Shown here piece by piece: positions 8,840 through 16,433 of a stretch of DNA of 64,000 nucleotides. This DNA is from an uncultured Clostridia bacterium (lineage in GTDB: Bacteria > Bacillota > Clostridia > Christensenellales > Borkfalkiaceae). How positions within the stretch are numbered: the stretch's first letter is position 1; every line of letters begins with the position of its first letter. Below the pieces are notes generated by a model. It saw only the letters and a program-made list of their open reading frames with translations. It searched no databases and was not told where the DNA came from. The stretch spans positions 18,926 through 82,925 of the forward strand of contig CANRNE010000006.1 in NCBI GenBank assembly GCA_947631925.1. The letters are read 5' to 3'. The position numbers and the translations under genes are program-made.

Positions 8840-8868
8840 TTGATAATTTTCCCCAAACGTGGTATAAC
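8840..8868 (+). promoter_or_regulatory. Sigma-A-type promoter for fucO
   Basis: TTGATA (8840-8845) and TATAAC (8863-8868) are separated by 17 bp and lie about 32 bp before the ATG, which has AAGGAG upstream. Confidence 0.7.
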
Positions 8869-8899
8869 ATAATCGAAAGAAATCAAGGAGATTTTGGTT

Positions 8900-10045
8900 A
8901 TGGCAAGAATTGTTCTCAATGAAACGAGTTATCACGGCGCCGGCTGCGTCAACGAACTTGCGGGCGAAATTTCCCGCCGCGGCTTTGCAAAGGTCTTCCT
9001 CTGCTCCGACCCCGGGCTGCTCACCTGCGGCGTCACGGACAAGGTGACGAAGGTTCTGGAGAGCGCCCGCATTCCCTACGCCGTCTATTCGGGCATCAAG
9101 CCCAATCCCACCATCGAAAACGTGCAGGAGGGCGTGGCGGCCTTCCGTGAAAGCGGTGCGGACTGCATCGTCGCCGTTGGAGGGGGCTCTTCCATCGACA
9201 CGGCGAAGGCAATCGGCATCATCGCCGCCAACCCCGAATTTGCCGATGTCCGCTCCCTCGAGGGCGTCGCGCCCACCAAGCGCCCCTGCGTGCCCCTCAT
9301 TGCCATTCCCACGACTGCGGGAACGGCCGCCGAGGTGACAATCAACTACGTCATCACGGACGTGGAGAAGCGCCGCAAATTCGTCTGCGTGGATGTCCAT
9401 GACATTCCCGTCGTCGCCATTGTGGACAGCGACCTCATGAGCAGCATGCCCGCGTCCCTCACCGCCGCGACGGGCATGGACGCCCTCACCCATGCCATCG
9501 AGGGGTACATCACCAAGGCCGCATGGGAGATGACGGACATGTTCCACCTCAAGGCGATTGAAATTATCTCCCGCTCTCTGCGCGCCGCCGTGAAGGGCGA
9601 CAAGGCGGGGAGAGAGGGCATGGCGCTCGGGCAGTACATCGCGGGGATGGGATTCTCCAACGTCGGGCTCGGCATCGTCCATTCGATGGCGCACGCCCTC
9701 GGCGCCGTCTATGACACCCCGCACGGCGTGGCAAACGCCATTCTTCTGCCCACCGTCATGGAGTACAACGCCGACGCTACGGGCGAAAAATACCGCGATA
9801 TCGCCCGCGCCATGGGTGTCGAGGGCGTAGACGGCATGACCCTCGAAGAGGCGAGAAGGGCCGCCTGTGACGCCGTGAGAGCGCTCGCCGCCGACGTCGG
9901 CATTCCCAAGAACCTCAAGGGCATTGCAAGGGAGGAGGACATTCCCTTCCTCGCCGAGAGTGCGATGGCGGACGCCTGCCGTCCCGGCAACCCCAAAGAC
10001 CCGACGCTCGCCGACATCGTCTCCCTCTACAAAAAACTGCTGTAA
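8900..10045 (+). CDS. fucO: Iron-dependent lactaldehyde reductase / 1,2-propanediol dehydrogenase (FucO type)
   Basis: Group III iron-containing alcohol dehydrogenase of 381 residues. FucO-type enzymes reduce L-lactaldehyde to 1,2-propanediol with NADH during fucose or rhamnose fermentation. The similarity to FucO runs along the whole chain: the NAD-binding VGGGSSIDTAKAIGII, then IAIPTTAGTAAEVTINYVIT and ALGQYIAGMGFSNVGLG. The iron ligands correspond to D194, H198, H261 and H275. ATG 8900 is preferred over an upstream TTG because AAGGAG lies ten bases before it. It is monocistronic here and not in a fucose cluster, so the in vivo substrate is inferred only. Confidence 0.9.
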   Translation: MARIVLNETSYHGAGCVNELAGEISRRGFAKVFLCSDPGLLTCGVTDKVTKVLESARIPYAVYSGIKPNPTIENVQEGVAAFRESGADCIVAVGGGSSIDTAKAIGIIAANPEFADVRSLEGVAPTKRPCVPLIAIPTTAGTAAEVTINYVITDVEKRRKFVCVDVHDIPVVAIVDSDLMSSMPASLTAATGMDALTHAIEGYITKAAWEMTDMFHLKAIEIISRSLRAAVKGDKAGREGMALGQYIAGMGFSNVGLGIVHSMAHALGAVYDTPHGVANAILLPTVMEYNADATGEKYRDIARAMGVEGVDGMTLEEARRAACDAVRALAADVGIPKNLKGIAREEDIPFLAESAMADACRPGNPKDPTLADIVSLYKKLL

Positions 10046-10077
10046 CGCGCCCGCCCGCGGGGGACGGGGAAAATCGA

Positions 10078-10106
10078 TTGCATTTCCGCCGCGGATATGG
10101 TATAAT
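10078..10106 (+). promoter_or_regulatory. Sigma-A-type promoter for the M18 aminopeptidase
   Basis: TTGCAT (10078-10083), a 17-bp spacer and a perfect TATAAT (10101-10106) lie 35 bp before the start codon. Confidence 0.7.
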
Positions 10107-10140
10107 GCAAGGGAAATCAACCGAGAAGTGAGGAACCATC

Positions 10141-11538
10141 ATGGCAAAAAAGAACAGTCAAACAAAAAAGCTCTCCGAGGAGCTCTTCTACAAGAAAGTC
10201 AACTACTTCGAACAGGCGTCGGACAGTGAAAAGAAGCAAATTTTCGCGTATGCAGACGGCTATAAGGCCTTTCTCGACGCCGCCAAGACGGAGCGCGAGG
10301 CGTGCGACACGGCGGTCGAACTGGCGCGCAAGGCGGGCTTTACGGAGTATGAATTCGGCGACGCCCTCAAGGCGGGGGACAAGAGATACTTCATAAACCG
10401 CGGCAAGTCCGTCGTCGTGTTCCGCATCGGGACGGAGAATGTCGAGGAGGACGGCCTGCGCATCATCGCCTCCCACATCGACGCGCCCCGCATCGACATC
10501 AAACAGAACCCCCTCTATGAAGAGGGCGGCATGGCCTTTCTCAAGACGCATTACTACGGCGGAATCAAGAAATACCAGTGGACGGCAATCCCGCTCGCCC
10601 TGCACGGCGTCGTCGTGCGCAAGGACGGCACCAAGGTTTCGCTCTGCGTCGGAGAGGGGGAGGACGACCCCGTCTTCTACATCAACGACCTGCTTCCCCA
10701 CCTCGGGGCAGACCAGATGGCGGGCAAGGCGGGCAAGATTATCGAGGGCGAACAGCTCAACGTCGTCGTGGGCGGACTTCCCCATGCGGAGGACGTCTCC
10801 GACAAGATAAAGCTCACCGTGCTCTCCATTCTGCACGAGAAATACGGCATGTGCGAGGAGGACTTCCTCTCCGCAGAACTCTCCGCCGTTCCCGCCTTCA
10901 AGGCCCGCGACGTCGGCTTTGACCGCGCCCTCATCGGCGCCTACGGGCACGACGACAGGGTGTGCGCCTATCCCGCCCTCACGGCAGTTCTCGACGCGGA
11001 GAGCAGACACACCGTGCTCGCCATGCTCGTCGACAAGGAGGAAATCGGCAGCGAGGGGACGACGGGCATTCAATGCAAGGTCTATGAGGACCTCATGGAG
11101 GAAATTTCGCTCGCGCTCGGCGCCAACTTCCGCAAGGTGCGCAGCCGCTCCAAGTGCCTCTCCTCCGATGTCACCGCGGCGTTCGACCCCAACTTTGCGG
11201 GCGTGTATGAGAAGATGAACAGCGCCATTCTCTCCTGCGGGACGGCGATGTGCAAGTTCACGGGCTCGCGCGGCAAGAGCGGCTCCAACGACGCCAATGC
11301 GGAATTCGTCGGGGAAGTGCGCAAGGCATTCGCGGAGGGCGGCGTCGTCTGGCAGACCGCCGAACTCGGCAAGGTGGACATCGGGGGCGGCGGCACCGTC
11401 GCAAAATTCATCGCCGACCTCAACATCGACACGGTGGACCTCGGCGTGCCCGTCATCTCCATGCACGCGCCTTGGGAGGTCATCTCCAAAGCCGACCTGT
11501 ACAGCAACTACAAGGCCTTCCTCGCCTTCATGAAGTAA
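10141..11538 (+). CDS. M18 family zinc aminopeptidase
   Basis: A cytoplasmic dinuclear-zinc aminopeptidase of 465 residues that removes N-terminal (typically acidic or neutral) residues from peptides. Visible metal-site motifs are SHIDAPR (H112), GAYGHDDR, the catalytic DKEEIGSEG and the C-terminal ISMHAPWEVISKADLY histidine. The C-terminal half also contains the conserved SSDVTAAFDPN block. Length fits the ApeA-like branch. Own promoter upstream and terminator downstream suggest a single-gene unit. Confidence 0.92.
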   Translation: MAKKNSQTKKLSEELFYKKVNYFEQASDSEKKQIFAYADGYKAFLDAAKTEREACDTAVELARKAGFTEYEFGDALKAGDKRYFINRGKSVVVFRIGTENVEEDGLRIIASHIDAPRIDIKQNPLYEEGGMAFLKTHYYGGIKKYQWTAIPLALHGVVVRKDGTKVSLCVGEGEDDPVFYINDLLPHLGADQMAGKAGKIIEGEQLNVVVGGLPHAEDVSDKIKLTVLSILHEKYGMCEEDFLSAELSAVPAFKARDVGFDRALIGAYGHDDRVCAYPALTAVLDAESRHTVLAMLVDKEEIGSEGTTGIQCKVYEDLMEEISLALGANFRKVRSRSKCLSSDVTAAFDPNFAGVYEKMNSAILSCGTAMCKFTGSRGKSGSNDANAEFVGEVRKAFAEGGVVWQTAELGKVDIGGGGTVAKFIADLNIDTVDLGVPVISMHAPWEVISKADLYSNYKAFLAFMK

Positions 11539-11603
11539 AATATGGGCGAAAACGAGGGCACCATGTCCGAAGTCTGACGCAAAAATCAACGGAAATAAGC
11601 AAG

Positions 11604-11628
11604 AAAGGGAGGCAATCGCCTCCCTTTT
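11604..11628 (+). terminator. Rho-independent terminator after the M18 gene
   Basis: AAAGGGAGGC-aatc-GCCTCCCTTTT forms a stable hairpin ending in a short T-run, between the convergent M18 and ASCH genes. Confidence 0.85.
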
Positions 11629-11667
11629 GTCTATCAAAAATGCAAAAATTATGGGCTGTACACATGC

Positions 11668-12774
11668 TCACGGGAGCACGCGTTGGGTGAAGCGCACGTC
11701 CGCGTCCAATTTGTGTAAAAATTCCTCGATTTTTTCGCCGAGGACGGGCTCTGCGGGGGGCATGTCGGGGAAGAGGGCGACGATTTCGCACGAGAAGGCG
11801 AGCCCGACCTTTTTTGCGGCCGCCTTCAAATCGTCGGCTTTTTCGAGAATTTCCCCGAAGACTTCGTCGAGCGCCGCCTGCCAATTTGCATCCTCCGAGA
11901 AGCGGCGGAACCCGTTCGCGCACCGCGAAAACGGCGCAATCGGCCGGAGCGCCTCCTCGATTTCGAAGGGGTCGGGGAAGAACTCGAAGAAATCTTCGAC
12001 GGGCACATCCTCCTCGAAGGGGTCGAACCGCTCCGTCCCGCGCACAACGAAGGAGACCGCATAGCGCGGCGCGGCATCCTCGAGCACGAGGGCGAGCGCC
12101 CCCGCTTTCTGCTGTTCGGGAGTATAAATTTCGGACATCGCGGCGGCAAAGGCGGCGGCATCCGTCTCTGCGGGGGAGCCGAAATCCTCCGCGCAGAAGG
12201 TGTTCCCATAGTCGCGGCAGGTCATCTGCCCGAAGAGCGATTCAAAGTCGCTGTCGAGGAAGAGGGCGGAGACGCGCCTCAAAAGGCGCCCGCCGTGCCC
12301 CGTGAACTCGATATAATCCCCGATGTCGATGGCCTTGCGCTTGTCATCGAAGAGGCGGAACTCCACCCGCTTTTTGCCGCTCGCCATGGCATCGAACATG
12401 TCATCCCGCAGGTGCATGGAGAAGCGCTCGGCGAGCATGAGCCGGGAACAAATGCGCCCGTCATCCACCGTGGACTTGGGGTATTTGCGGCGCGCGGGGT
12501 CGATGAGCTCGTTCATGTAGTAGTGCATGTACGAATACTCTCCCTCCTCGCCGCGTGCGCGCGCCATCAGCCCGCCCCAGCTCCGCCACGAGAGACAGAC
12601 CTTCGTCCCGTCGTTGAGAACGGGGCAGTTCTCCTCGTGCGCATCGCCGCCGAAGCAGTACCCGTGTTCGACAATTTCCCGCCGCACCGCCAGCTCCACC
12701 CGCGCCGTGACAGGCGCATGGTCGGGATATTGCATGTCGGTGTCATATGTCCATCCGATCACTTCGTAATTCAT
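11668..12774 (-). CDS. ASCH-domain protein
   Basis: A 368-residue protein with an ASCH-like (PUA-related, putative RNA-binding) segment around residues 120-235: RFSMHLRDDMFDAMASGKKR, then VEFRLFDDKRKAIDIGDYIE. The N-terminal third resembles no family I recognise and ends in a Tyr-rich patch (YSYMHYYMNELIDP). The C-terminal third is acidic and rich in Phe. Start ATG 12774 has GGAGGAATT upstream; the longer frame would translate the 170-bp repeats. Whether it binds RNA or a nucleotide is unknown. It is convergent with the M18 gene. Confidence 0.75.
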   Translation of the reverse strand: MNYEVIGWTYDTDMQYPDHAPVTARVELAVRREIVEHGYCFGGDAHEENCPVLNDGTKVCLSWRSWGGLMARARGEEGEYSYMHYYMNELIDPARRKYPKSTVDDGRICSRLMLAERFSMHLRDDMFDAMASGKKRVEFRLFDDKRKAIDIGDYIEFTGHGGRLLRRVSALFLDSDFESLFGQMTCRDYGNTFCAEDFGSPAETDAAAFAAAMSEIYTPEQQKAGALALVLEDAAPRYAVSFVVRGTERFDPFEEDVPVEDFFEFFPDPFEIEEALRPIAPFSRCANGFRRFSEDANWQAALDEVFGEILEKADDLKAAAKKVGLAFSCEIVALFPDMPPAEPVLGEKIEEFLHKLDADVRFTQRVLP

Positions 12775-12807
12775 AATTCCTCCATGTTTCGACAAAAATC
12801 TTTTCTT

Positions 12808-13266
12808 GTTTCGGCGAAAAGCTTTCCTACGGAAATCTTTTCGTCGAGGAAATTGGCGTTTGCGGCTTAATTTGTCTGGTCGTCGCGGTCGTTTCATCGG
12901 ACAATAAGCCTGCGGTGGCGTTGCAAATTGTGTCGCGCAGCGCAAAAGCGTGGTTTTGCTCGCGCAAGTAATTTTAGGTTTCGGCGAAAAGCTTTCCTAC
13001 GGAAATCTTTTCGTCGAGGAAATTGGCGTTTGCGGCTTAATTTGTCTGGTCGTCGCGGTCGTTTCATCGGACAATAAGCCTGCGGTGGCGTTGCAAATTG
13101 TGTCGCGCAGCGCAAAAGCGTGGTTTTGCTCGCGCAAGTAATTTTAGGTTTCGGCGAAAAGCTTTCCTGCGGAAATCTTTTCGTCGAGGAAATTGGCGTT
13201 GGCGCCTCAATCGGCTTATTGTCGCGGTCGTTCCATCGGACAATAAGCCTGCGGTGGCGTTGCAAA
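12808..13266 (+). repeat. Tandem array of a 170-bp hairpin repeat (2.7 units)
   Basis: Two essentially identical 170-bp units (12808-12977 and 12978-13147) are followed by a diverged partial third (13148-13266). Every unit starts with a near-perfect hairpin (TCGGCGAAAAGCTTTCC-tac-GGAAATCTTTTCGTCGA, one mismatch and one G-U pair over 17 positions). Each then continues through CGTTTCATCGGACAATAAGC and AAAAGCGTGGTTTTGCTCGC. ORFs on either strand here are by-products of the repeat. Related copies lie at 5041-5250, 14741-14776 and 15001-15157. Confidence 0.88.
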
Positions 13267-13706
13267 TGGGGACGCCCACGGCGGAAGTGAATTCCGCCTA
13301 AGGCAAGGAATTTAGAACTCGTACCCACCCCCCTACCCCCCTCCGCGGGAGGGGGCATGAGGAGCGATTCCTCGGGAGGGGCATGCATGGCGCCTCCGTG
13401 GGTAGCAAACGCATTCTTCGCGCACAGCACAGTGCGCTGTGCGCGGCGTTTGCGAAGAGTGAGCGCATTCGCCGCGCGAACGATGACCGAGGGCAGGGCT
13501 CTACCTGCCCGAGAGAGCTGTCGAGCGAAGCGAGACTGAGGTGGGGCGCATTCTAAATTTGTCATGCTGAGCCGCCGCATCGCGGCGAATCGAAGCATAT
13601 CCGCAAGAAAGGCCAACCCCTGCCGGGGGCACCTGTGCTTTTCCATCAACGCAGAGAAATAGTGCGCCCTTGCCGAGAGAGGCAAGGGCTGTTTCTTACA
13701 AAAATA
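13267..13706. other. Non-coding repeat mosaic
   Basis: No gene is supported in this stretch. It holds a second copy of the GGCGGAA-gtgaa-TTCCGCC dyad seen after secY and a C-rich run (13321-13352). It also has an inverted repeat CGCGCACAGC-acagtgc-GCTGTGCGCG (13419-13445), a TGTCATGCTGAGC-type repeat near 13560 and a hairpin GCCCTTGCC-gagaga-GGCAAGGGC (about 13666-13689). The hairpin may terminate the minus-strand XRE gene. The block looks like stacked dispersed repeats. Confidence 0.6.
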
Positions 13707-13934
13707 TTACGACCTCGGATAGGGGGTGGGCTCCTTCGTCAGCCCAAGCAGATAATCCACGCTCGTGTTGTAAAATGCCGCAAGCCGAATGAGCACCGAG
13801 GTCGGAATGTCGTTCTCCCCGGTCTCGTATTTGGAATATCCCGTCTGGGACATGTTCAACATCTTCGCAACTTGCGTTTGGTTGAGGTCATGATCCTCTC
13901 TGAGGTCGCGGATTCTTTGATACACAATAGCCAT
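13707..13934 (-). CDS. Small XRE-family transcriptional regulator
   Basis: A 75-residue protein that is almost entirely a Cro/C1-type helix-turn-helix: RIRDLREDHDLNQTQVAKML, then QTGYSKYETGENDIPTSVLI. It has no sensor domain. It is transcribed divergently from the PH-domain gene. A perfect AACCTG-ttt-CAGGTT dyad lies in the spacer of the opposing promoter, so it probably represses that gene and possibly itself. The regulatory role is inferred from arrangement. Confidence 0.85.
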   Translation of the reverse strand: MAIVYQRIRDLREDHDLNQTQVAKMLNMSQTGYSKYETGENDIPTSVLIRLAAFYNTSVDYLLGLTKEPTPYPRS

Positions 13935-13980
13935 TTTACGCCTTCTACCCGAAATAATATAGCAAATTACGAAAAAACGC

Positions 13981-14009
13981 TTGACATATAACCTGTTTCA
14001 GGTTAAAAT
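13981..14009 (+). promoter_or_regulatory. Promoter with embedded operator dyad
   Basis: TTGACA (13981-13986) and TAAAAT (14004-14009) are spaced by 17 bp. The perfect palindrome AACCTGtttCAGGTT (13990-14004) fills the spacer and touches the -10. A repressor bound there would block RNA polymerase. The adjacent XRE gene is the obvious candidate. Confidence 0.75.
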
Positions 14010-14057
14010 ATTTTTGTTGAACAGACACGGTTCGACAAAAATCTACGGAGGTCATTT

Positions 14058-14531
14058 ATGGGTAAGTATGTAGAAAACAATCTCGGGAAGGGCGAGACAA
14101 TCGTAAAAAAAGCGGAACTCAATCCCGCGGCGCTTGTTGGGGCATGGATTTTCGGAATCCTGTTCTGCTGGCTGCTTTTGATTCCGCTTATCAAGGCAAT
14201 TATTGCCACGGTGCAGTTCAATCATGTCGAACTTGCCGTCACCAGCAAGCGCGTCGTCGGGAAAGTCGGCGTCATCAAGACAAAGACGATGGATGCGCCT
14301 CTTTCAAGAGTGCAGAACGTCAGCATTTCCCAGAAATTCTTGGGTAAATTGTTCAATTACAGCTTGGTGAAGATTGACACCGCTGCAGGGCAGTATACCT
14401 TTGATTACATCAAAAACGCGAATGCGTTCAAAGGGACGCTCATGGCGCAGATTGAGCAGGCGGAAACGGATAAGATGCAGCAACAGGCCGAACTCATGGC
14501 TCGTTCCATGGCAGGGGTCATCAACAAATAA
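14058..14531 (+). CDS. Bacterial PH-domain membrane protein
   Basis: A 157-residue protein with a hydrophobic N-terminal hairpin (residues about 25-50, ALVGAWIFGILFCWLLLIPL). A bPH2-like domain (DUF304/YdbS type) follows: VELAVTSKRVVGKVGVIKTK, then DAPLSRVQNVSISQKFLGKL. A short Gln/Met-rich helix ends the protein. Such proteins sit on the inner membrane face; their exact role is unknown. GGAGG lies upstream of ATG. It is controlled by the promoter/operator just upstream and divergent from the XRE gene. Confidence 0.8.
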   Translation: MGKYVENNLGKGETIVKKAELNPAALVGAWIFGILFCWLLLIPLIKAIIATVQFNHVELAVTSKRVVGKVGVIKTKTMDAPLSRVQNVSISQKFLGKLFNYSLVKIDTAAGQYTFDYIKNANAFKGTLMAQIEQAETDKMQQQAELMARSMAGVINK

Positions 14532-14683
14532 GAGAGCGAACTTTCGCCGAATCGTGTCAACGGCGGGGGTGAGAAAAAGACAATTTGCGGGAACCGTCCA
14601 CGGCTTCCCCTGCGCGCAGGTGTAATATCTCCTTTGAATTCTTGGCGGTTTCCGTGAATTGATGCACTTGTGCGTGGGAGAAG

Positions 14684-14725
14684 CCAAACCACCCCCCGAT
14701 GCGTACGCATCGGGGGGTGGTTTGG
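14684..14725. repeat. Perfect 42-bp palindrome
   Basis: Both halves are exact complements (CCAAACCACCCCCCGATGCG folding onto its mirror), with no unpaired loop bases apart from the centre. A T-run (14733-14740) lies 8 bp downstream, so it may act as a terminator. In DNA form it could extrude a cruciform. Confidence 0.8.
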
Positions 14726-14740
14726 AGTTGAATTTTTTTT

Positions 14741-14776
14741 CGAAGAAAATCTTTGCGTGCGCAAAGATTTTCTTCG
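14741..14776. repeat. Perfect 17-bp hairpin related to the 170-bp repeat family
   Basis: CGAAGAAAATCTTTGCG, a 2-nt loop and its exact complement. The core matches the hairpin at 5041 and 5208, and the flank GAGCGGATAGGCGG resembles GAGCGGATGGGTGG after 5250. It appears to be an isolated hairpin without the rest of the unit. The neighbouring 14777-15000 is GC-rich repeat-like DNA with no supported gene. Confidence 0.7.
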
Positions 14777-15000
14777 AGCGGATAGGCGGTTACGCCTTCT
14801 CCTGCTCGTAGCCGCGCAAGCGGCGCGTGGAGCCACCTCCCCCCTTATACCTGAGGGGGGAGCGCCGCAGTTCTCGCTCAACAGCACGGGGTGCTGTGAG
14901 CGGCGGCGCGACAGGAGCGCTGGCAGGCGCGACGGACTTTGCGGCGGTCCCTGCCGCCCAAAGAGGGTAGGGTAGGGGGTGTCATTTCAAAATAATGTGC

Positions 15001-15157
15001 GCGAGCAAAACCACGCTTTTGCGCTGCGCGCCCCCATTTGCAACGCCACCGCAGGCTTATTGTCCGATGAAACGACCGCGACGACGAGTCTATTAAGGCG
15101 ATTCGGCTAATTTCCTCGACGAAAAGATTTGCCCCAAGCAAAGCTTTTCGCCGAAAC
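15001..15157 (-). repeat. Inverted copy of the 170-bp hairpin repeat
   Basis: Read on the minus strand this begins TTTCGGCGAAAAGCTTTGC, passes GTCGTCGCGGTCGTTTCATC and ends AAAAGCGTGGTTTTGCTCGC, the same order as the units at 12808-13266. It abuts the 3' end of the SRP RNA gene. Confidence 0.85.
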
Positions 15158-15179
15158 AAGAAAAAAAAGACTGTGAGGG

Positions 15180-15437
15180 CTTTTTTTGTTGCAACGCACC
15201 GGAGCGGGAACGCGGCAGGTGACTCCGACAAAGCTACCTCATGGCACACGCAAGACACCGTTTAGTGCTGCTGTATCCCTACCCTGACACGGTTCGCGGG
15301 CATACGTTGCATGAGACCTTGTGATCAACATTCCTTACCGCGTGCAGCCTCCCATACGCTGCACCGAGAAAAGCGTTCGGCTCTGCTATAGCGGATTGCA
15401 GATACAGGGCACCGCTAACTCCCCACCTATCACAGCA
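15180..15437 (-). ncRNA. ffs: Signal recognition particle RNA (long, Alu-containing scRNA)
   Basis: This is the RNA core of SRP, which pairs with Ffh to target membrane proteins. Read on the minus strand, the 5' Alu part contains GTTAGCGGTGCCCTGTATCT and CAATCCGCTATAGCAGAGCC, close to the Bacillus subtilis scRNA. The S domain contains GTGTCAGG-GTA-GGGA-TAC-AGCAGC: the symmetric loop, a GNRA-type GGGA tetraloop and the AGCAGC Ffh-binding motif of helix 8. After that comes GCGTGTGCCATGAGGTAGC, also conserved. A TTGCAA-17-TATACT promoter fixes the 5' end near 15436. The 3' end (about 15165-15195) is uncertain. Confidence 0.93.
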
Positions 15438-15442
15438 AGAAC

Positions 15443-15471
15443 AGTATACCCCAAAGCGGGAATTTTTGCAA
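15443..15471 (-). promoter_or_regulatory. Promoter of the SRP RNA gene
   Basis: On the minus strand TTGCAA (15471-15466) and TATACT (15448-15443) are separated by 17 bp and point at the conserved Alu-domain sequence. Confidence 0.75.
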
Positions 15472-15496
15472 GCGATTTTACAGCGTTTTATTTTAC

Positions 15497-15525
15497 TTGT
15501 CATTTTTTCGCCGACGTGGTATAAT
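15497..15525 (+). promoter_or_regulatory. Promoter for the Mrp gene
   Basis: TTGTCA, a 17-bp spacer and a perfect TATAAT, 23 bp before the ATG. It is divergent from the SRP RNA promoter. Confidence 0.75.
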
Positions 15526-15547
15526 CAATTGGAAAGGAGACAAAAGT

Positions 15548-16375
15548 ATGGCAAATTGTACGCATGACTGCTCGACCTGCTCCTCGGATTGCGCATCCCG
15601 CACCGCGAATTTTCTCAAAAAACCGCATAGGGGTTCAAAAATTTCCCGCACCGTTGCCGTGACAAGCGGAAAGGGCGGCGTGGGGAAATCCCTCGCGACG
15701 GCTCTTCTTGCCGTACGGGCAAGGGCTATGGGGCTCTCCGTGGGAATCCTCGATGCGGACATCACGGGTCCTTCCATTCCGCGCATGTTTGGGGCGGACA
15801 TGCTCGCCACGGGCACGGACGGAAACATTCGCCCCGTGACGGCAAACTGCGGCATCAAGGTCATCTCCATGAACAACCTCTTGGAGCATGAGGACGACCC
15901 CGTCGTCTGGCGCGGCTCCCTCATCGCGGGCGCGGTGCTCCAGTTCTGGACGGACGTCGTCTGGGGAGATTTGGACCTGCTCTTCATCGACATGCCGCCG
16001 GGAACGGGCGACGTGCCGCTGTCCGTCTTCCAGAGCATTCCGCTCTCGGGCGCCGTCATCGCCTCCACCCCGCAAAAACTTGTCGAGATGGTCGTCAAAA
16101 AGAACGTCAACATGGCGAACATGCTGCATGTTCCGCTCCTCGGCCTCATCGAGAACATGAGCTATTTCGTCTGTCCCGACTGCGGACAGCGTCATGAAAT
16201 CTTCGGGGAGAGCATCGCAGACGCTCTTGCGAAGAAGTATTCCCTGCCCGCCGTCTCGCGCATTCCCGTGGACCCCGCGCTCGCGGAGCTTGCCGACAGC
16301 GGAAGAATTTTTGAAGCGGACACCGACTGCGTGGCGGAAGTCATGCAAGAAGTGCTCAAATCACGGAAAATATAG
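15548..16375 (+). CDS. Mrp/NBP35-type iron-sulfur carrier P-loop ATPase
   Basis: A 275-residue cytoplasmic P-loop protein that binds and transfers Fe-S clusters. It has the deviant Walker A motif SGKGGVGKS (40-48), the LDADITGPSIPRMFG switch region and IDMPPGTGDVPLSV. The C-terminal CPDCG motif is the dimer-bridging cluster site. A second, N-terminal cysteine cluster (C4, C8, C11, C15) gives it the ferredoxin-like extension of NBP35-type members. ATG 15548 follows GGAAAGGAG. Its position next to the ABC ATPase shows no clear pathway link. Confidence 0.92.
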   Translation: MANCTHDCSTCSSDCASRTANFLKKPHRGSKISRTVAVTSGKGGVGKSLATALLAVRARAMGLSVGILDADITGPSIPRMFGADMLATGTDGNIRPVTANCGIKVISMNNLLEHEDDPVVWRGSLIAGAVLQFWTDVVWGDLDLLFIDMPPGTGDVPLSVFQSIPLSGAVIASTPQKLVEMVVKKNVNMANMLHVPLLGLIENMSYFVCPDCGQRHEIFGESIADALAKKYSLPAVSRIPVDPALAELADSGRIFEADTDCVAEVMQEVLKSRKI

Positions 16376-16433
16376 TGCGTTTTGGTTGAAATTTCCGCCA
16401 AAATCGTGTAAAATGGGAGATACGGAGGCAAAT

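Noticed and set aside
12775..12945. N-terminal extension of the ASCH-domain protein
   Set aside because: The extension is encoded by the repeat unit, while ATG 12774 has a proper GGAGGAATT site.
12808..13147. Possible CRISPR array
   Set aside because: The repeats are 170-bp tandem units without unique spacers and no cas genes are present.
12894..13685. Long minus-strand ORF with repeated FRRKAFRRN segments
   Set aside because: It is the translation of the 170-bp tandem repeats; the protein repeats follow the DNA period and there is no ribosome binding site.
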